DNA of 64,000 nucleotides, taken from NCBI GenBank assembly GCA_001600355.1, contig BCJU01000001.1, forward strand, positions 6,510,013 to 6,574,012. The letters run 5' to 3'. The stretch is from Meira nashicola (lineage: Eukaryota > Basidiomycota > Exobasidiomycetes > Exobasidiales > Brachybasidiaceae). The position numbers were made by a program, and so were the translations under genes. The notes below the pieces were generated by a model. That model saw only the letters and a list, made by a program, of their open reading frames with translations. It was not told the origin of the DNA and did not search any database. Below are positions 41,191-51,926 of this stretch, in pieces (position 1 is the stretch's first letter; the number at the start of each line of letters is the position of its first letter).

Positions 41191-42909
41191 ATGCGATTAT
41201 TTCCACCAATCAATAGAACAACTTTGGACAGTTTTCATCGAGATGTTTATAGACCAAGATTGTCTTTGTTATTACTAATTTTATTATTAATTCTTGGACA
41301 ACAACATCAACATGAACAATCACAACAAATCAATCATCCAAACCTATCTACAGCAAAAGCGATAAGGGATACTAATGGAAAACTTAAAGTGACACAGTAT
41401 ACTGAATCAGATAAGGGTCTTATTAAACAGCTTACACCACTCTTGGATCAACTTCCTGATCGGATAAGGTTGGACAAATCACCAATTGCAATTCGCTGGG
41501 TGAAGAAAGCAGGTGAATTAACATGGAAAGGTACAAGTCAAGAAGTGCAAAAGTCAACAGAAGCAATTACAATTGATAAAACACAAGCTGAACAGATCAA
41601 AAAGTCATTAAGGAATAAATTAGCAACTGGAAAACGATCCAATAAATCAACATTCTCAAGCCCACTTCGAAGAACAAAAGGAGGAAAAAAGAAAGAACAA
41701 AGTTATGGATCTCTTTTAGCGAAAGTATTAAACGCAGATGCACTTTCGGCTCTAATATCATTGCATCTCTTATGGGCCATTCGTTTAGGATCAATGCTGT
41801 TAGAGGATAGACTTGGCAAAGAGAATTCAACTACTTCATCATCAAATCTTTCTTTGTCTCAATCTTACATTTGGTTGATTGTTTCAGCACTTTTAGCACT
41901 TCTTTCAAGTTTCTTTTCTTGGTCAACAGTCTTTCAAAGATGGGGAATAACACGACCTCCGACGCATACAACTCCAGCGATTGCGATTCAAATTTTAACA
42001 ATATTAGAATTATCGGCCACTTTCGTTTCTTTCTTACCGCCTCTATTTCGAATAAGAGCATCACCTTTAGCTCAATTAATACCTCGTAAGATCTCTCTTC
42101 CATCTCCATCACATAGTCCTTCTTTATTGGAATTACTCCCAATTCCTGCTGGCTTAATAGAAGCTTTGAAAGCACCAAGAGAAGATACGACAATGTACAG
42201 CAGAAGACGCACAACAAATCAATGGCACGGAGGTGGAAGACATATGATAGCAGCACCATTGCCAGGTATAAATGCTGGTGATCTGACTGGTGCGGGGGCG
42301 GCAAATGCAGCCAACGCTGATCAATCTTCTCGTAGCAACCGTAGAAGGAATGGATTAGCAGAACCTCTACGAATGCCAAGAACAAATGCTGGAAAAGCAC
42401 CTCGAATGAAAGGAATGCGTGTTAATGTGGATTCAACTTGGCTTTTGGAAAATGTAGTGATTCTTTATGGTCATTCAATTGGAGCTATTCAGTATATCGT
42501 CGTTATCGCCTCACTTCCAACATTTGCACCAACTTCATTCCCTTCTTTGCTTTCTTTATTGTCTCTTAGATCGGCTCTAGGATCTGTAATTACGACTTGG
42601 TGTTCAGCTCGTAGGTCAGTAGAATGTCTCGAATTCGTACAAAGAAGATGGTCACAACAACAACCACCACCACCACCACCACAATCTTCATCGCTCAATA
42701 GTTCAATTTGTTCAATGTGCTTTGAAATTGTTGATGATGCAGACGATCCAGAAGATTGCTGTACGTTGGATTGTGGTCATCAGTTACATTCTGTCTGTTT
42801 AGTCCAATGGCTGACCAAACAAGCTTTCTGTCCTTGTTGTCATTCAACGTTGAAAGCCACGCCTCCATCTATGCGAACAACAACCGAGACAACAGCACCG
42901 ATCACATAA
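41191..42909 (+). CDS. Multi-pass membrane RING-H2 protein (putative E3 ubiquitin ligase)
   Basis: A 572-residue single-exon protein. An N-terminal hydrophobic signal/anchor (LSLLLLILLLILG) is followed by a luminal-like region with a Lys/Ser-rich part. Hydrophobic segments follow at about 185-205, 230-255, 265-290 and 410-450. A RING-H2 finger sits near the C-terminus (about 508-552), C-x2-C...C-x-H-x2-H-x2-C...C-x2-C (CSMCFEI, CGHQLHSVC, CPCC). RING proteins of this form pass ubiquitin from an E2 to targets; membrane forms often act in ER quality control. I cannot assign a specific orthologue such as Hrd1. Confidence 0.75.
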   Translation: MRLFPPINRTTLDSFHRDVYRPRLSLLLLILLLILGQQHQHEQSQQINHPNLSTAKAIRDTNGKLKVTQYTESDKGLIKQLTPLLDQLPDRIRLDKSPIAIRWVKKAGELTWKGTSQEVQKSTEAITIDKTQAEQIKKSLRNKLATGKRSNKSTFSSPLRRTKGGKKKEQSYGSLLAKVLNADALSALISLHLLWAIRLGSMLLEDRLGKENSTTSSSNLSLSQSYIWLIVSALLALLSSFFSWSTVFQRWGITRPPTHTTPAIAIQILTILELSATFVSFLPPLFRIRASPLAQLIPRKISLPSPSHSPSLLELLPIPAGLIEALKAPREDTTMYSRRRTTNQWHGGGRHMIAAPLPGINAGDLTGAGAANAANADQSSRSNRRRNGLAEPLRMPRTNAGKAPRMKGMRVNVDSTWLLENVVILYGHSIGAIQYIVVIASLPTFAPTSFPSLLSLLSLRSALGSVITTWCSARRSVECLEFVQRRWSQQQPPPPPPQSSSLNSSICSMCFEIVDDADDPEDCCTLDCGHQLHSVCLVQWLTKQAFCPCCHSTLKATPPSMRTTTETTAPIT

Positions 42910-42990
42910 TTGTATTATACAACTAATAGATGACTCTGTAAAGTAGCAATTTCTCTAAAAATGACATTTAATGTACATTGAATTCGAATA

Positions 42991-44922
42991 CTAGATGATC
43001 GGTAAAATATAATTGACCAATTGAACGAGAACATCTGTCAATCGTAGAGGTTCCTCATCTTCCTGTTCCGCTTCAGATATCACCACTTCTTCTCCAATAT
43101 TGGCGTAATATTGCTGTAGAGTTTTGACTATATCATCAAGTGTAGATTCCTTTCGATCGAACAAGAGCTTTACATGTTTTTGAATTCCGTCATCTTCCAT
43201 GATTAACCAAGCCAAGCAATAATCGGCTAATTGTAAGGTAAACATTCCTCCATCTAACCTTCTTACATATGCATCCGATTCCCATTCTTCTTCATCCAAA
43301 TCTTCATCATGTATTTGTGAAAGCTCTTTGCGTAATTCAATTTCAACATTTTGCAATCTATCTCTTGCTGCAAAATGAACTTCTACTAACCTATCCAACT
43401 TTTCGTATTCTTTTTCAACGAATTTCGTTATCAATCGAATACGTTCAATCGAATCACTTGCTAAATTATTCAACAAAGATGCAATAATTTCCAAAACATT
43501 ATCTTCATCTTGTACTGTTGAATGTTCATTTCCCAATGAATGAAATAAAACTTTCAAACCTTGACAATCGACAAATCTTGTACAATTCTTTGTTCCTTTT
43601 GGTCCTGATGTAGCATGATTGATCACTTTAACACAGCGTAATCTCATAAAACCTTTTGATGATTTCATGATCAAGCACATCAATTCGATTCCTTCCGCTT
43701 CATAAAAGACCTTCTTATTAGCCGTTGCTGTCAAAGCAACACAAAGTGCATCGAACAAATTTTCCACATATTCTCGCTCTTCACCATCTCCTATAGATGA
43801 ATTCTTACGAAGCGGTGCAAGAGCGTTCAGAAGTTGATCGATCCCACCCTTTTCTCCAAATTTGATCGTACGGCTCTCTTGTGATTGACCTGCTTGTAGT
43901 AAGATGCACAAAAGTTCAGCGGCGTATCCTTTGTTTTGATCGTATTTTATTTTGGGTGAAATCTTGGCCAAGATCCAATTCAAAAAACTTGATTCAAACA
44001 ATTCATCAGCCAAAGATGTACGTAAAGAAATCAAATTCTCCATCAATCCTAAGAGATGAAATGTTGCATCTGAATCGGATTCGGCATTAGCTTCTGCTGC
44101 GATCGATTTTTCGTTCGTCTGACCATCTCCTTCCAGTCTAGGTAAAGTTTGAATGAGCAAATCCACCAAAGAGCACTCAACAAGGGCATCCAATACTGAT
44201 TCAACAGCCACTTGACCTTTCCTCTGTCCTGTTTCATCATCCAATTGCTCTTCTTCCGTTCGTCCTTCTAAACCGGCATCCAAAACATCATCATCAAATA
44301 TCTCTTCCAGCAATTCGATAACACCAGCTACAATATCTATATTCTCATGCGCTAATAAGCCACAAAGCGATGCTGCTGTATTCTGTTTTACCAACTCCGG
44401 ATAAAGTAGGGCTGGATTCGTGGTAATTGAAACGAGTGATCGGATCGAATCATGCAAATCTGCTTCAGACGTCAAAAACTTTTGCGGATCATCTGGATAC
44501 TTTACTCGCATCTCTTGATTTTTTGTTATTGACCTTTCCAGTCGTAGAATGTTCTTCCTCAACGATCTCAGTTCTTGATCTGGTTTTAGGATTTCTTCAT
44601 TTTGATTTGAGTTCATTAATTCCAGAATTCGCTTTTGCTGTGAGGTTAATCCGCCACCAAAAAATCTACCACCTTCGTCATCTTCGTCTACGAAATAATC
44701 TGCATCATTACTTGGTGCAAAATCCGGATCTTCTTCTTCCTCTTGATCTAGGTCTTGTACGTGAGATTTTTGAGTAATTCGAGAAGGTCCACTGAATTCA
44801 CCTTCTTGAACATCTTCTACCCGAGCTGCTTTTAGTTGATTTGCATCAGGTTCATGCCATTTACGTTTATTGATAGAAGATTGTGGAACTTTAGGAAGCT
44901 TGAAAAGCTTATCAACATCCAT
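42991..44922 (-). CDS. CTNNBL1: Beta-catenin-like protein 1 (spliceosome-associated)
   Basis: A 643-residue armadillo-repeat protein. N-terminal features are a basic RKWHEP segment, an acidic stretch and the diagnostic EGGRFFGGGLTSQQKRILELMN block (about 84-105). Armadillo-type helices (about 110-560) include SLVSITTNPALLYPELV and LCGLLAHENIDIVAGVIELL. A conserved C-terminal region (QLADYCLAWLI...HVKLLF) follows. In animals the protein binds the Prp19/CDC5L complex. It is of usual length (about 560-640). Single exon. Confidence 0.92.
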   Translation of the reverse strand: MDVDKLFKLPKVPQSSINKRKWHEPDANQLKAARVEDVQEGEFSGPSRITQKSHVQDLDQEEEEDPDFAPSNDADYFVDEDDEGGRFFGGGLTSQQKRILELMNSNQNEEILKPDQELRSLRKNILRLERSITKNQEMRVKYPDDPQKFLTSEADLHDSIRSLVSITTNPALLYPELVKQNTAASLCGLLAHENIDIVAGVIELLEEIFDDDVLDAGLEGRTEEEQLDDETGQRKGQVAVESVLDALVECSLVDLLIQTLPRLEGDGQTNEKSIAAEANAESDSDATFHLLGLMENLISLRTSLADELFESSFLNWILAKISPKIKYDQNKGYAAELLCILLQAGQSQESRTIKFGEKGGIDQLLNALAPLRKNSSIGDGEEREYVENLFDALCVALTATANKKVFYEAEGIELMCLIMKSSKGFMRLRCVKVINHATSGPKGTKNCTRFVDCQGLKVLFHSLGNEHSTVQDEDNVLEIIASLLNNLASDSIERIRLITKFVEKEYEKLDRLVEVHFAARDRLQNVEIELRKELSQIHDEDLDEEEWESDAYVRRLDGGMFTLQLADYCLAWLIMEDDGIQKHVKLLFDRKESTLDDIVKTLQQYYANIGEEVVISEAEQEDEEPLRLTDVLVQLVNYILPII

Positions 44923-45080
44923 TTCGCAATCGACACAGAAAGATGGGAAGAAGAAACAACACTTGTGGAGTCGGAAAACAACCTTATTTTTTTATTTGTC
45001 GCGTTCAAGCAGGCTAAAGGCGTCGTAAGAATTTAAGTCCGTGTGTAGCATTCTTCTCACAACCATTGCTCATTCTCAAA

Positions 45081-45761
45081 ATGGCAGCAGCTTCAACCTC
45101 CCAAATACAAGCAAAGGTTACCAAACTACCCGATCATTTAACCTCACAAGCAGTTCCAATTCGTATCCGACAATCTTGCAAGACAATAAATAACATTTCA
45201 ACAAATGTTATTATTGAAGAATTTGCTGATCAAGTATTAGTGATAGTTAGTCAATTAGGTAAAGTAGGTTGCCTTACACAAATAAATATACAAAAACGAC
45301 CAAATTATTCTGCTGCTCAAGCTGCTTTTGATTTAGACGATGATGATGCAGTTGAAAAACATTTTGCAAGACAAGCAAATTTGCAACACAGCACTGCCGC
45401 TACTGTTCCTGCTTCAGATTCTTTAACAACTGAACAAGCTGCAATGATTGGTAATTGTCATCAACAGAGGTTATTCGGAACACATCCTCCCGGAAAAAAG
45501 TCATTATACGATTTGTATAATGTTCATATCGCCCTGCAAACTCAAAAATCTCTTTCTTCCAGTACAGAAATCAGTGATACCGGCTCCTTATCCGAGAAAC
45601 CGATCGTGGTAGGACTTGCTTTGCAGCAGAATCACACTACGAACGCCGCAACAAGAAAAGAAGAAGAGGATGAAGATGAAGATTTCGACATATTGGCAAA
45701 TGACGAGCGTGAGAGATTTGAGGCAATCTTGTCATCAATCAAAGAGGCATGTAACTCATAA
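45081..45761 (+). CDS. Proteasome assembly chaperone 3-like protein
   Basis: A 226-residue protein from the ATG at 45081; the frame upstream begins with TTG. The N-terminal half resembles PSMG3/PAC3: a beta strand with NVIIEEFADQVLVIVSQLGKVGCLTQI (PAC3 has a VLVVVTQFGKMGTL-type strand). The C-terminal half has LYDLYNVHIALQTQ and IVVGLALQ, which fits the late strand of the fold. The middle contains an acidic and Gln/Ala-rich insert, so the protein is longer than typical. PAC3 partners PAC4 during 20S alpha-ring assembly. The assignment is by pattern and moderately sure. Confidence 0.65.
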   Translation: MAAASTSQIQAKVTKLPDHLTSQAVPIRIRQSCKTINNISTNVIIEEFADQVLVIVSQLGKVGCLTQINIQKRPNYSAAQAAFDLDDDDAVEKHFARQANLQHSTAATVPASDSLTTEQAAMIGNCHQQRLFGTHPPGKKSLYDLYNVHIALQTQKSLSSSTEISDTGSLSEKPIVVGLALQQNHTTNAATRKEEEDEDEDFDILANDERERFEAILSSIKEACNS

Positions 45762-45918
45762 GACTTATTCCACGATAGAATAAAACATAAAAATCAATAA
45801 AAAAGATAAAGAAAAGAATGAAGGGTATTTGTACAGAAATTTTGTGATGATGAAATAATAAACAATAATAGGTACAATGTAAAAATCAGCCTTGCAAGCT
45901 TCTACAATGAGAGCAAAC

Positions 45919-47116
45919 TCATGCATCAACACTAAGCAAGACGTAATTTTTCCCAACAAAATGAGGAGCATGGATGCTCTCATTTGGATCACCTCCTCCC
46001 TCTTTGTCGGGAATTGCTTCTCCTTCTTTGGGTCCGCGACCAATGATTGAAGCACCAACATAAATAAGACCATGTACTGTAGCACGGAATTCTTCATCGT
46101 CCAAAGTAGAGCGATCCAAGACAAAGATGATATTGTCAACATGCAGCTTTTCAGTGGCATGGTCCAAAACGTCCAAGATATGAGCACGTAGATCCTTTGA
46201 ATCCATCTGATGGCCGATTCCATTGATTCGAGTCACGAGTGTTCTTCGTGGTGAAGGTCGTTCTAATCCAATACTTGATGCGTTGGATGTGTTGGAGGAC
46301 GATCGTGACATCCGAGACGATGTCTGATTCCATGCTCTTGGCGTACCGGGAGAAAAAGAACAGGAAATGGCAGATGCGTGTGCAGTAAAGGTAGGCTTCG
46401 TATCAATCAACACGGCACCAATGCATGTCTGCGAAACAATTTCCATACAAGCATCTTCGACAATATATCGACCTTGTTGAACGCCAAAGTCACCTTGTCC
46501 TTTTTCATTTATTGTGAGAACTCTTGGCAAGATCTCCCTTAAAAATTCTCGCGATGATAGGGATACTTTTTGACGAAGCATAGCATCTGCAGGCGAAATT
46601 GTCGAAGGAGAAGCATCTGGCGTGTCTGGCATTTCTGCTTCTTGAACGGCAATAGAAGACAATGAATGTCGTAATTCATCTTCTTTTTCACTTGACCAAC
46701 TTTGAGAAAGATTGTCATCCCTTAGAGGCGGTGAATGAGAAGGCGTTGAGGGAGGAGAGGGCGGCAATTGGTGCGTAGGATTGGCAGTACGTGAAGTAGA
46801 ATTGACCGGAACCATTCGAATTGCCGTTGATTGTTGGTTTGCGTTGCGGTTTCGATTGTGGTTGATTGTCAAGGCAGAAGCAGCCGATGAAATTTCATTG
46901 GCATTAAAATACAATGTATCCTCTCTCACAGGATCGCATTGACCGGAGCGATTATGTTGCTCCGGAATTTTTGCTTTTGCCACGTCAAAACCACCACCTG
47001 ACTACACTACGAGGGGTCGTACTTTGACTTGTAGGAATGACATGATTGTTGTTCATGACAAGTTGATTGGGATTATTATTATTATTATTATTCCTATTAC
47101 TGTTATTCAGATTCAT
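45919..47116 (-). CDS. OAZ1: Ornithine decarboxylase antizyme, expressed by +1 programmed ribosomal frameshift
   Basis: ORF1 starts at the ATG at 47116 (in-frame TGA two codons upstream) and runs 43 codons to TGA at 46987-46985. It is Asn-rich with an (AAT)7 tract. The main frame lies +1: after TTT (46990-46988) one base is skipped, and reading resumes at GAC 46986, continuing 355 codons to TGA 45919. Frame 2 has no usable upstream ATG. It is open only from 47001 onward, after a TAG at 47004-47002, so the shift must occur in a 17-nt window that holds TTT TGA. The C-terminal domain matches antizymes: a helix before DNIIFVLDR, a LIYVGASIIGRGP strand and the final FVGKNYVLLSV strand. Antizyme inhibits ornithine decarboxylase and sends it to the proteasome; high polyamine raises frameshifting. 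The total product is about 398 residues. Confidence 0.92.
46943..46990 (-). promoter_or_regulatory. Antizyme +1 frameshift site and candidate 3' hairpin
   Basis: The shift site TTT-TGA-C is at 46990-46984. Nineteen nucleotides after the TGA comes a perfect 7-bp stem CCGGAGC/GCTCCGG (46965-46959 and 46949-46943) with a 9-nt loop. The stop codon in the A site is the usual trigger in antizyme genes. The hairpin is a candidate stimulator, which is inference. Confidence 0.75.
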
Positions 47117-47692
47117 TTTGAATCAAAATGTCGATTGTTTTTGTGTGAGAAAACAGGATGGCGAGTTGATGTGGAGAGTGAAGTCCACACTTTGATTGAA
47201 GAATTGCAAATTGAAGTATAGCGCGTGAATGATGATGGTGATGGCAAAAAGACAATCCCAGCATACATGTAACGATTATATAGAAATGCTTGCGCAGAAG
47301 AAAACGAGTGTCATAAAAAAACGCGCCATTCGAAAGAAGGCTGAGTGTATGCACCACCACTCTCACGCTCTCAGCCCTGGGGATGGGCCGCTTGATTACG
47401 GTTTTAAAATGACTTGAGATCTCTTTACGCCTGGAGCAAGCATGGCAGGGCTTACTGATTCATATGCATAACCTTAATCTGTATGCAGTCAAAGAATAGC
47501 GCAGCACGTACCCAAATTTGTTTCGGGCCGTGTCAATCTACTCCACTCAAAAGTAGATTAGACGGCAAATAGGTCACAGCATGCGTCATTAATATGCCGG
47601 GGGCCTCGGATGGTTAAAAAAGATGAATTATTGCTCCACTGCCAAGACTACATTTTGTGACTTCAACACCCATCACTGACATTCTTACGAAA
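47117..47692. other. Divergent promoter region of antizyme and SYLF-SH3 genes
   Basis: About 575 bp with no supported gene. It carries the antizyme leader on the minus strand. I see no clear motif. Confidence 0.5.
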
Positions 47693-49884
47693 ATGGGCAA
47701 TCCTTTGCCTTTGAATTTGGCGCAAGAATGTCGTAAAGCGGAAAAAATTTTGGCGGAATTTGTTGATCCTGCAAATGGCGGATTGGATAGAGTCATTCCG
47801 ATGTCAGTTTTACGTAAAGCTCAAGGATTAGCAATTTTTAGTGTTGCTAGATTAGGTTTTTTAATGAGCGCAAGAGCAGGCTCAGGTGTTGTTTTAGCAA
47901 GATTACAAGATGATTCTTGGTCAGCACCTTCTGCGATCGGATTAGGAGGTGTAGGTGCTGGATTTAATGCAGGATTAGATGTGACTGATTTCGTGATTGT
48001 ATTGAATAGCAAACAAGCTGTCCGTAGTTTCATGGCAACCGGAAGTTTACAGTTAGGAGGTAATTTATCAGTCGCAGTTGGACCCTTAGGAAGAGCGGCA
48101 GAAGCTACAGGAGCAGTGAATTCTTCAGGTAACCTTGCTGCAATGTTTTCTTATTCAAAAAGTAAAGGTTTATACGGTGGTGTTTCGGTAGAAGGAACGA
48201 TTTTAATTGATCGCTCAGATGCCAACTCTAAAGCATATCATCGAAGTGTAACAGCTAAACAAATTCTATCTGGAAGTACAGAAGTGCCCAGTTTCTCTTC
48301 TCCTCTCATTTCTCTGATTGAGAAATACACAATGACCGGACAAATGCGTGCAGATATGGACGGACGTTCAGCAAGTGCGAGAGGGTATGGAAATTATGAC
48401 GTTGATAATGATGTAGACAGCTTAGATCGTGAATTTGGAGCAACAAATATTTCGAAATCTTCACGGGATCCATACTCCCCTCAAGAAGATTATGATGACA
48501 GAAATCCATTCACAAGAACAAATAGCGAATCAACCCAAGGAGGATACGCTTTTGGATCAGCTCAAGGTGGAAGTTTGACCAATTCACCAACTCGAACAAG
48601 AAAGTCTTTCTTAGGTGGCAATTCATCAAGCGTACGCGGAACGGATTACGGCAGCAATCAAACGGATGGATTTGATTTACCATATACTGCATCTTCAACT
48701 AAATATCCTGGTCGTAATACATCTTCTAATGATACATTCTCACGTTCAGGCGTACAAGCAAGAAGGACGAGTGCATCTTCTGGTGTTCCTTTCACATATA
48801 ATCATGAGGATAATTCCAGAATACGTTCACAAAAAGCGTTTGCGAATTTCCCAACAAAGTTTGAACGTGATGATACGGACGAAGATGAGGCTTATGATGT
48901 CAGGAATGGTAATGGTTTAGCTAACAAAGACCCTTTTGATTTCGTGGAAGATTCATATTCTAGTCAACCTTCTGCCCGTCGTTCTCCACTATCTTCACGT
49001 CGTCGAGATCCCGTTCAGCCACCTCAAGGCGATCTGATCGATTTTGGCGGAGATGATGATCCTCCACAAAGATCAACGTACGGTCAACCTTCTCGTCGTA
49101 GAGCAACCGGAATGGATTCTTTGGACGAAGAATTACAACAAAGAAGAGAAAGTGTAGATACTGATGAAAGTCGAGATCGATATTCTTACGAAAAGACTCG
49201 CAATACTACCGCAACAGCAGGATGGAGAGCAGATTATGGTTTACCTGATGATGATTATGCCGCTCCTCCTCCGCCAACAAGACCACCAATGCATCAAAGA
49301 ACAAGTAGTGCACAAAAATTATGGAATCGTGTTCGTGGGAACAGTCAAAGTGCACAAAGGAGTGCATTCGCAGATTCATGGGAAGCACGTCAAACGACAA
49401 ACGGAAGTCCAAAGCCATTTTATTCAGAACCTAGCTCACGAAAACGATCAGGCAGTAATGCCGCTCGTCGAACTACACCATCACCTGGACCAGATTATCT
49501 GGGAAGAGGAACAACTCCACCTGCTGCTGCTATCGTTGCAGCCGCAATTGGCAGAACAGGATCAGCAACTCCAACGGCAGGTTATATGAGCGAATCTCGA
49601 TCACATAGAGGTACACCGCCTATTCCAGCAACTGTTGAAGTTCAAGTGTTGGCACAATTCGATTTCGTTGGAGAAGAAGAAAATGATTTAAGTTTCAAGC
49701 GTGGCGATGTGATTGATATTTTACGTAAAACTGATAATCGAGACGATTGGTGGCTGGGTCGTTCGGCGGACGGAAGGATAGGAAAGTGAGTACCTAATGG
49801 AAGTTTTTCTAGACCCATCGATGATGATCACTGACTTCGTATATATTCCACAGTTTACCTGCTAATTATACCACAGATATATAA
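47693..49884 (+). CDS. SYLF and SH3 domain protein (Ysc84/Lsb3-like actin-associated)
   Basis: Two exons, 47693-49785 and 49854-49884, with a 68-nt GTGAGT...CAG intron that splits the end of the SH3 domain. The product is 707 residues. The SYLF lipid-binding domain is at about 1-210 (MGNPLPLNLAQECRKAEKIL, SVLRKAQGLAIFSVARLGFLMS, GSGVVLARL, YSKSKGLYGGVSVEGT). A long Ser/Arg/Gly-rich disordered middle follows. The SH3 domain is at about 647-705 (VLAQFDFVGEEENDLSFKRGD, DDWWLGR, then GRIGNLPANYT across the intron). Relatives work in endocytic actin patches. The start at 47693 matches the family N-terminus; the GTG-begun extension is excluded. Confidence 0.92.
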
Positions 49885-49928
49885 TCAATTGCATTTTGGA
49901 TACAGAATATACCACTTTCATCTCAACA

Positions 49929-51629
49929 TTACGCCCATTGATCAATCACGCCTGCATGTTCGTTTTCCGCTCCTTTCACGATTGGTTTAGCATCTAATCG
50001 TGTGCCCCATCCTCTTCTTCCGATAAGGTTACTAACAACTTCTGCAAGTGCCAAAGAGGATGTCAAACCTGGTGATTCAATTCCACACAGCGTTATAAGA
50101 CTGGGTTGAGGCGCATCTTGCCATGATCCTACATACAATGCATCCCTTGCATCTTTGCTTTGAAGCGCATCATCGTTATTGAACGCAAGCTGTTTGACTT
50201 TTTGTTCTTTGAGTTGAGTGGCTGTATGATGCAAGATGGTGAAATCACTGAACCCGCCTTTTGGCCCGACTAGCTTGGGACGTACGCCCGCATAATCTGC
50301 TGAGAGGCCATGTCTTTTGATGTTGGGCAAATAGGAAGTGACACTGTCAAACATTGCATCTAAGCGTTCTTCTTCGTCAAACTGATTAATAGTGGCTGAT
50401 GATGGTTGAAGAGCTATCATGTGATGATTCCACCAATCTGCTTCTGTCTGTTGTGTAGGAGGTCTTAGCCAGTCTGTGTCTGGACCAAAGCGAATGTTTC
50501 CATTTAAGTCCAATGTAAGATGGGTGCCTAATCCTTGATGTCCATGCTTTTCTTTTGATGCGCCCATATCCGGTAATGGATAAATGAGCCTTTGCACATT
50601 GTCCACTCCTCCTTTTGCTCTTGAGTAGCTTGCATAATTTCCCTTGCTATACCACATTCCAATCATACCATCTTCTCCTTCACCAAAATAACCATCACGA
50701 GCAAGAGCATTAAGCATCGCAGGACCATTCAATCCGGAAGCGTTGATCACATGCCTTGCTTTAAGCTGATCAATCTCTCCACCTTCCGTTTGCGTTTCAA
50801 CGATCCAGCCTAGCATTGATTCATCACCAGAACCTCGTTTGCCGGTTGTTCCGGTTGGTTGTAGTGGTTTGATACCCACGACGCTCGTATCGTATACAAT
50901 TTCTGCGCTTTCACTATCCAAGGCCAGCCTCTCCAGTGTAGCCATCAATTCGTGACTATCCACAATTCCTGTTCGGGAGCTATCCAGAACCCACGCTATT
51001 TCTGGACCGATATCCTTCTCATGCTGTCTTGCTTCATCTCCCGAAATGATCCGTAGCGGCGGAGCTTGTCTCGTTCCTGATACTAGAGCTCCAATGTTAC
51101 TCTTTACATTTTCATCTAATGATTTGACATGGTTAACTATACCTTGCAAATGATCTCGAGATTGTTTAGGTCCAACGACAAATTTACCAGTCTGTCTGAA
51201 TGGTACACCATACTCTTTGCATAAATCGTACATCAGCTCCCTTCCACGAAGACAAAGATTTGTTTTTAGGGAAGAAGGAGGATAATATAAACCAGCATGG
51301 ATTACTTCACTATTACGCGAAGAAGTTTCTTCTCCTGGTCGCTTATGTCTTTCTACCATAAAAGTAGATTTTTCGGGAAACCTTTTTGCTAATGCATGAG
51401 TTATTGCTAGTCCAACAACACCTCCTCCTACTACCAAATGATCAACTTGGATATCCGGTAAACTTCCATCTTGACTTGAGCTTGCTTTTTTGATTCGCGG
51501 TAAAGTAGGATATGTTGGTGGTATATCTTTAGATGCCGAGGACGAAGAAGATGATTTCCTGATTGATGAAAATCCAGTGAAAGGTTGTGAGATGTTACGA
51601 ATGCGCAAAGTTGATCGAGTGAGAGCCAT
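49929..51629 (-). CDS. L-2-hydroxyglutarate dehydrogenase, mitochondrial
   Basis: A 566-residue FAD enzyme in one exon. A Ser/Arg-rich presequence (MALTRSTLRIRNISQPFTG) indicates mitochondria. The Rossmann motif VVGGGVVGLAITHAL is at about 67-80. Family signatures ETSSRNSEVIHAGLYYPPSSLK, KFVVG, and the late SADYAGVRPKL and GIESPGLTSSLALA are present. The enzyme oxidises L-2-hydroxyglutarate to 2-oxoglutarate. A few short inserts are seen. The start at 51629 is the first ATG; upstream codons begin with GTG. Confidence 0.92.
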   Translation of the reverse strand: MALTRSTLRIRNISQPFTGFSSIRKSSSSSSASKDIPPTYPTLPRIKKASSSQDGSLPDIQVDHLVVGGGVVGLAITHALAKRFPEKSTFMVERHKRPGEETSSRNSEVIHAGLYYPPSSLKTNLCLRGRELMYDLCKEYGVPFRQTGKFVVGPKQSRDHLQGIVNHVKSLDENVKSNIGALVSGTRQAPPLRIISGDEARQHEKDIGPEIAWVLDSSRTGIVDSHELMATLERLALDSESAEIVYDTSVVGIKPLQPTGTTGKRGSGDESMLGWIVETQTEGGEIDQLKARHVINASGLNGPAMLNALARDGYFGEGEDGMIGMWYSKGNYASYSRAKGGVDNVQRLIYPLPDMGASKEKHGHQGLGTHLTLDLNGNIRFGPDTDWLRPPTQQTEADWWNHHMIALQPSSATINQFDEEERLDAMFDSVTSYLPNIKRHGLSADYAGVRPKLVGPKGGFSDFTILHHTATQLKEQKVKQLAFNNDDALQSKDARDALYVGSWQDAPQPSLITLCGIESPGLTSSLALAEVVSNLIGRRGWGTRLDAKPIVKGAENEHAGVIDQWA

Positions 51630-51926
51630 GTGAGATGATGTACAAAAAGAAAGGTGGTTGGGAGTATCTATCAATATTCTCCACACTTTTTAAAGCAAAG
51701 TAACACATTCGAATATATGCATGCTTCCTTCTTATCTTCTGACTCAGTCTGACCGAAAAGCCGAATTAAGCCGTTAGTACTTTAAGCCTGCGCTGATTAC
51801 CCGTTTTCCGCTTATGTTTGTAGCGCCTGCGTGTTACGGCTAGCATTTTATTTTTTTTTAAGTGATGAAGCAAGTTTAAATTCCTTCTTAATTTTGAATG
51901 CCATCACCACCTGTATCAACAACATC

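Noticed and set aside
41831..42400. 189-codon minus-strand frame inside the RING gene
   Set aside because: Antisense shadow with no domain; composition mirrors the coding strand.
45919..46983. Antizyme frame as a complete gene from GTG 46983 or from an internal ATG
   Set aside because: GTG is not an expected fungal start. An internal ATG would waste a long conserved-frame N-terminus, and the TTT TGA overlap explains the layout better.
46943..47116. An intron joining the two antizyme frames
   Set aside because: No GT...AG pair joins ORF1 to frame 2 sensibly, since the frames directly overlap; the shift site matches known antizyme biology.
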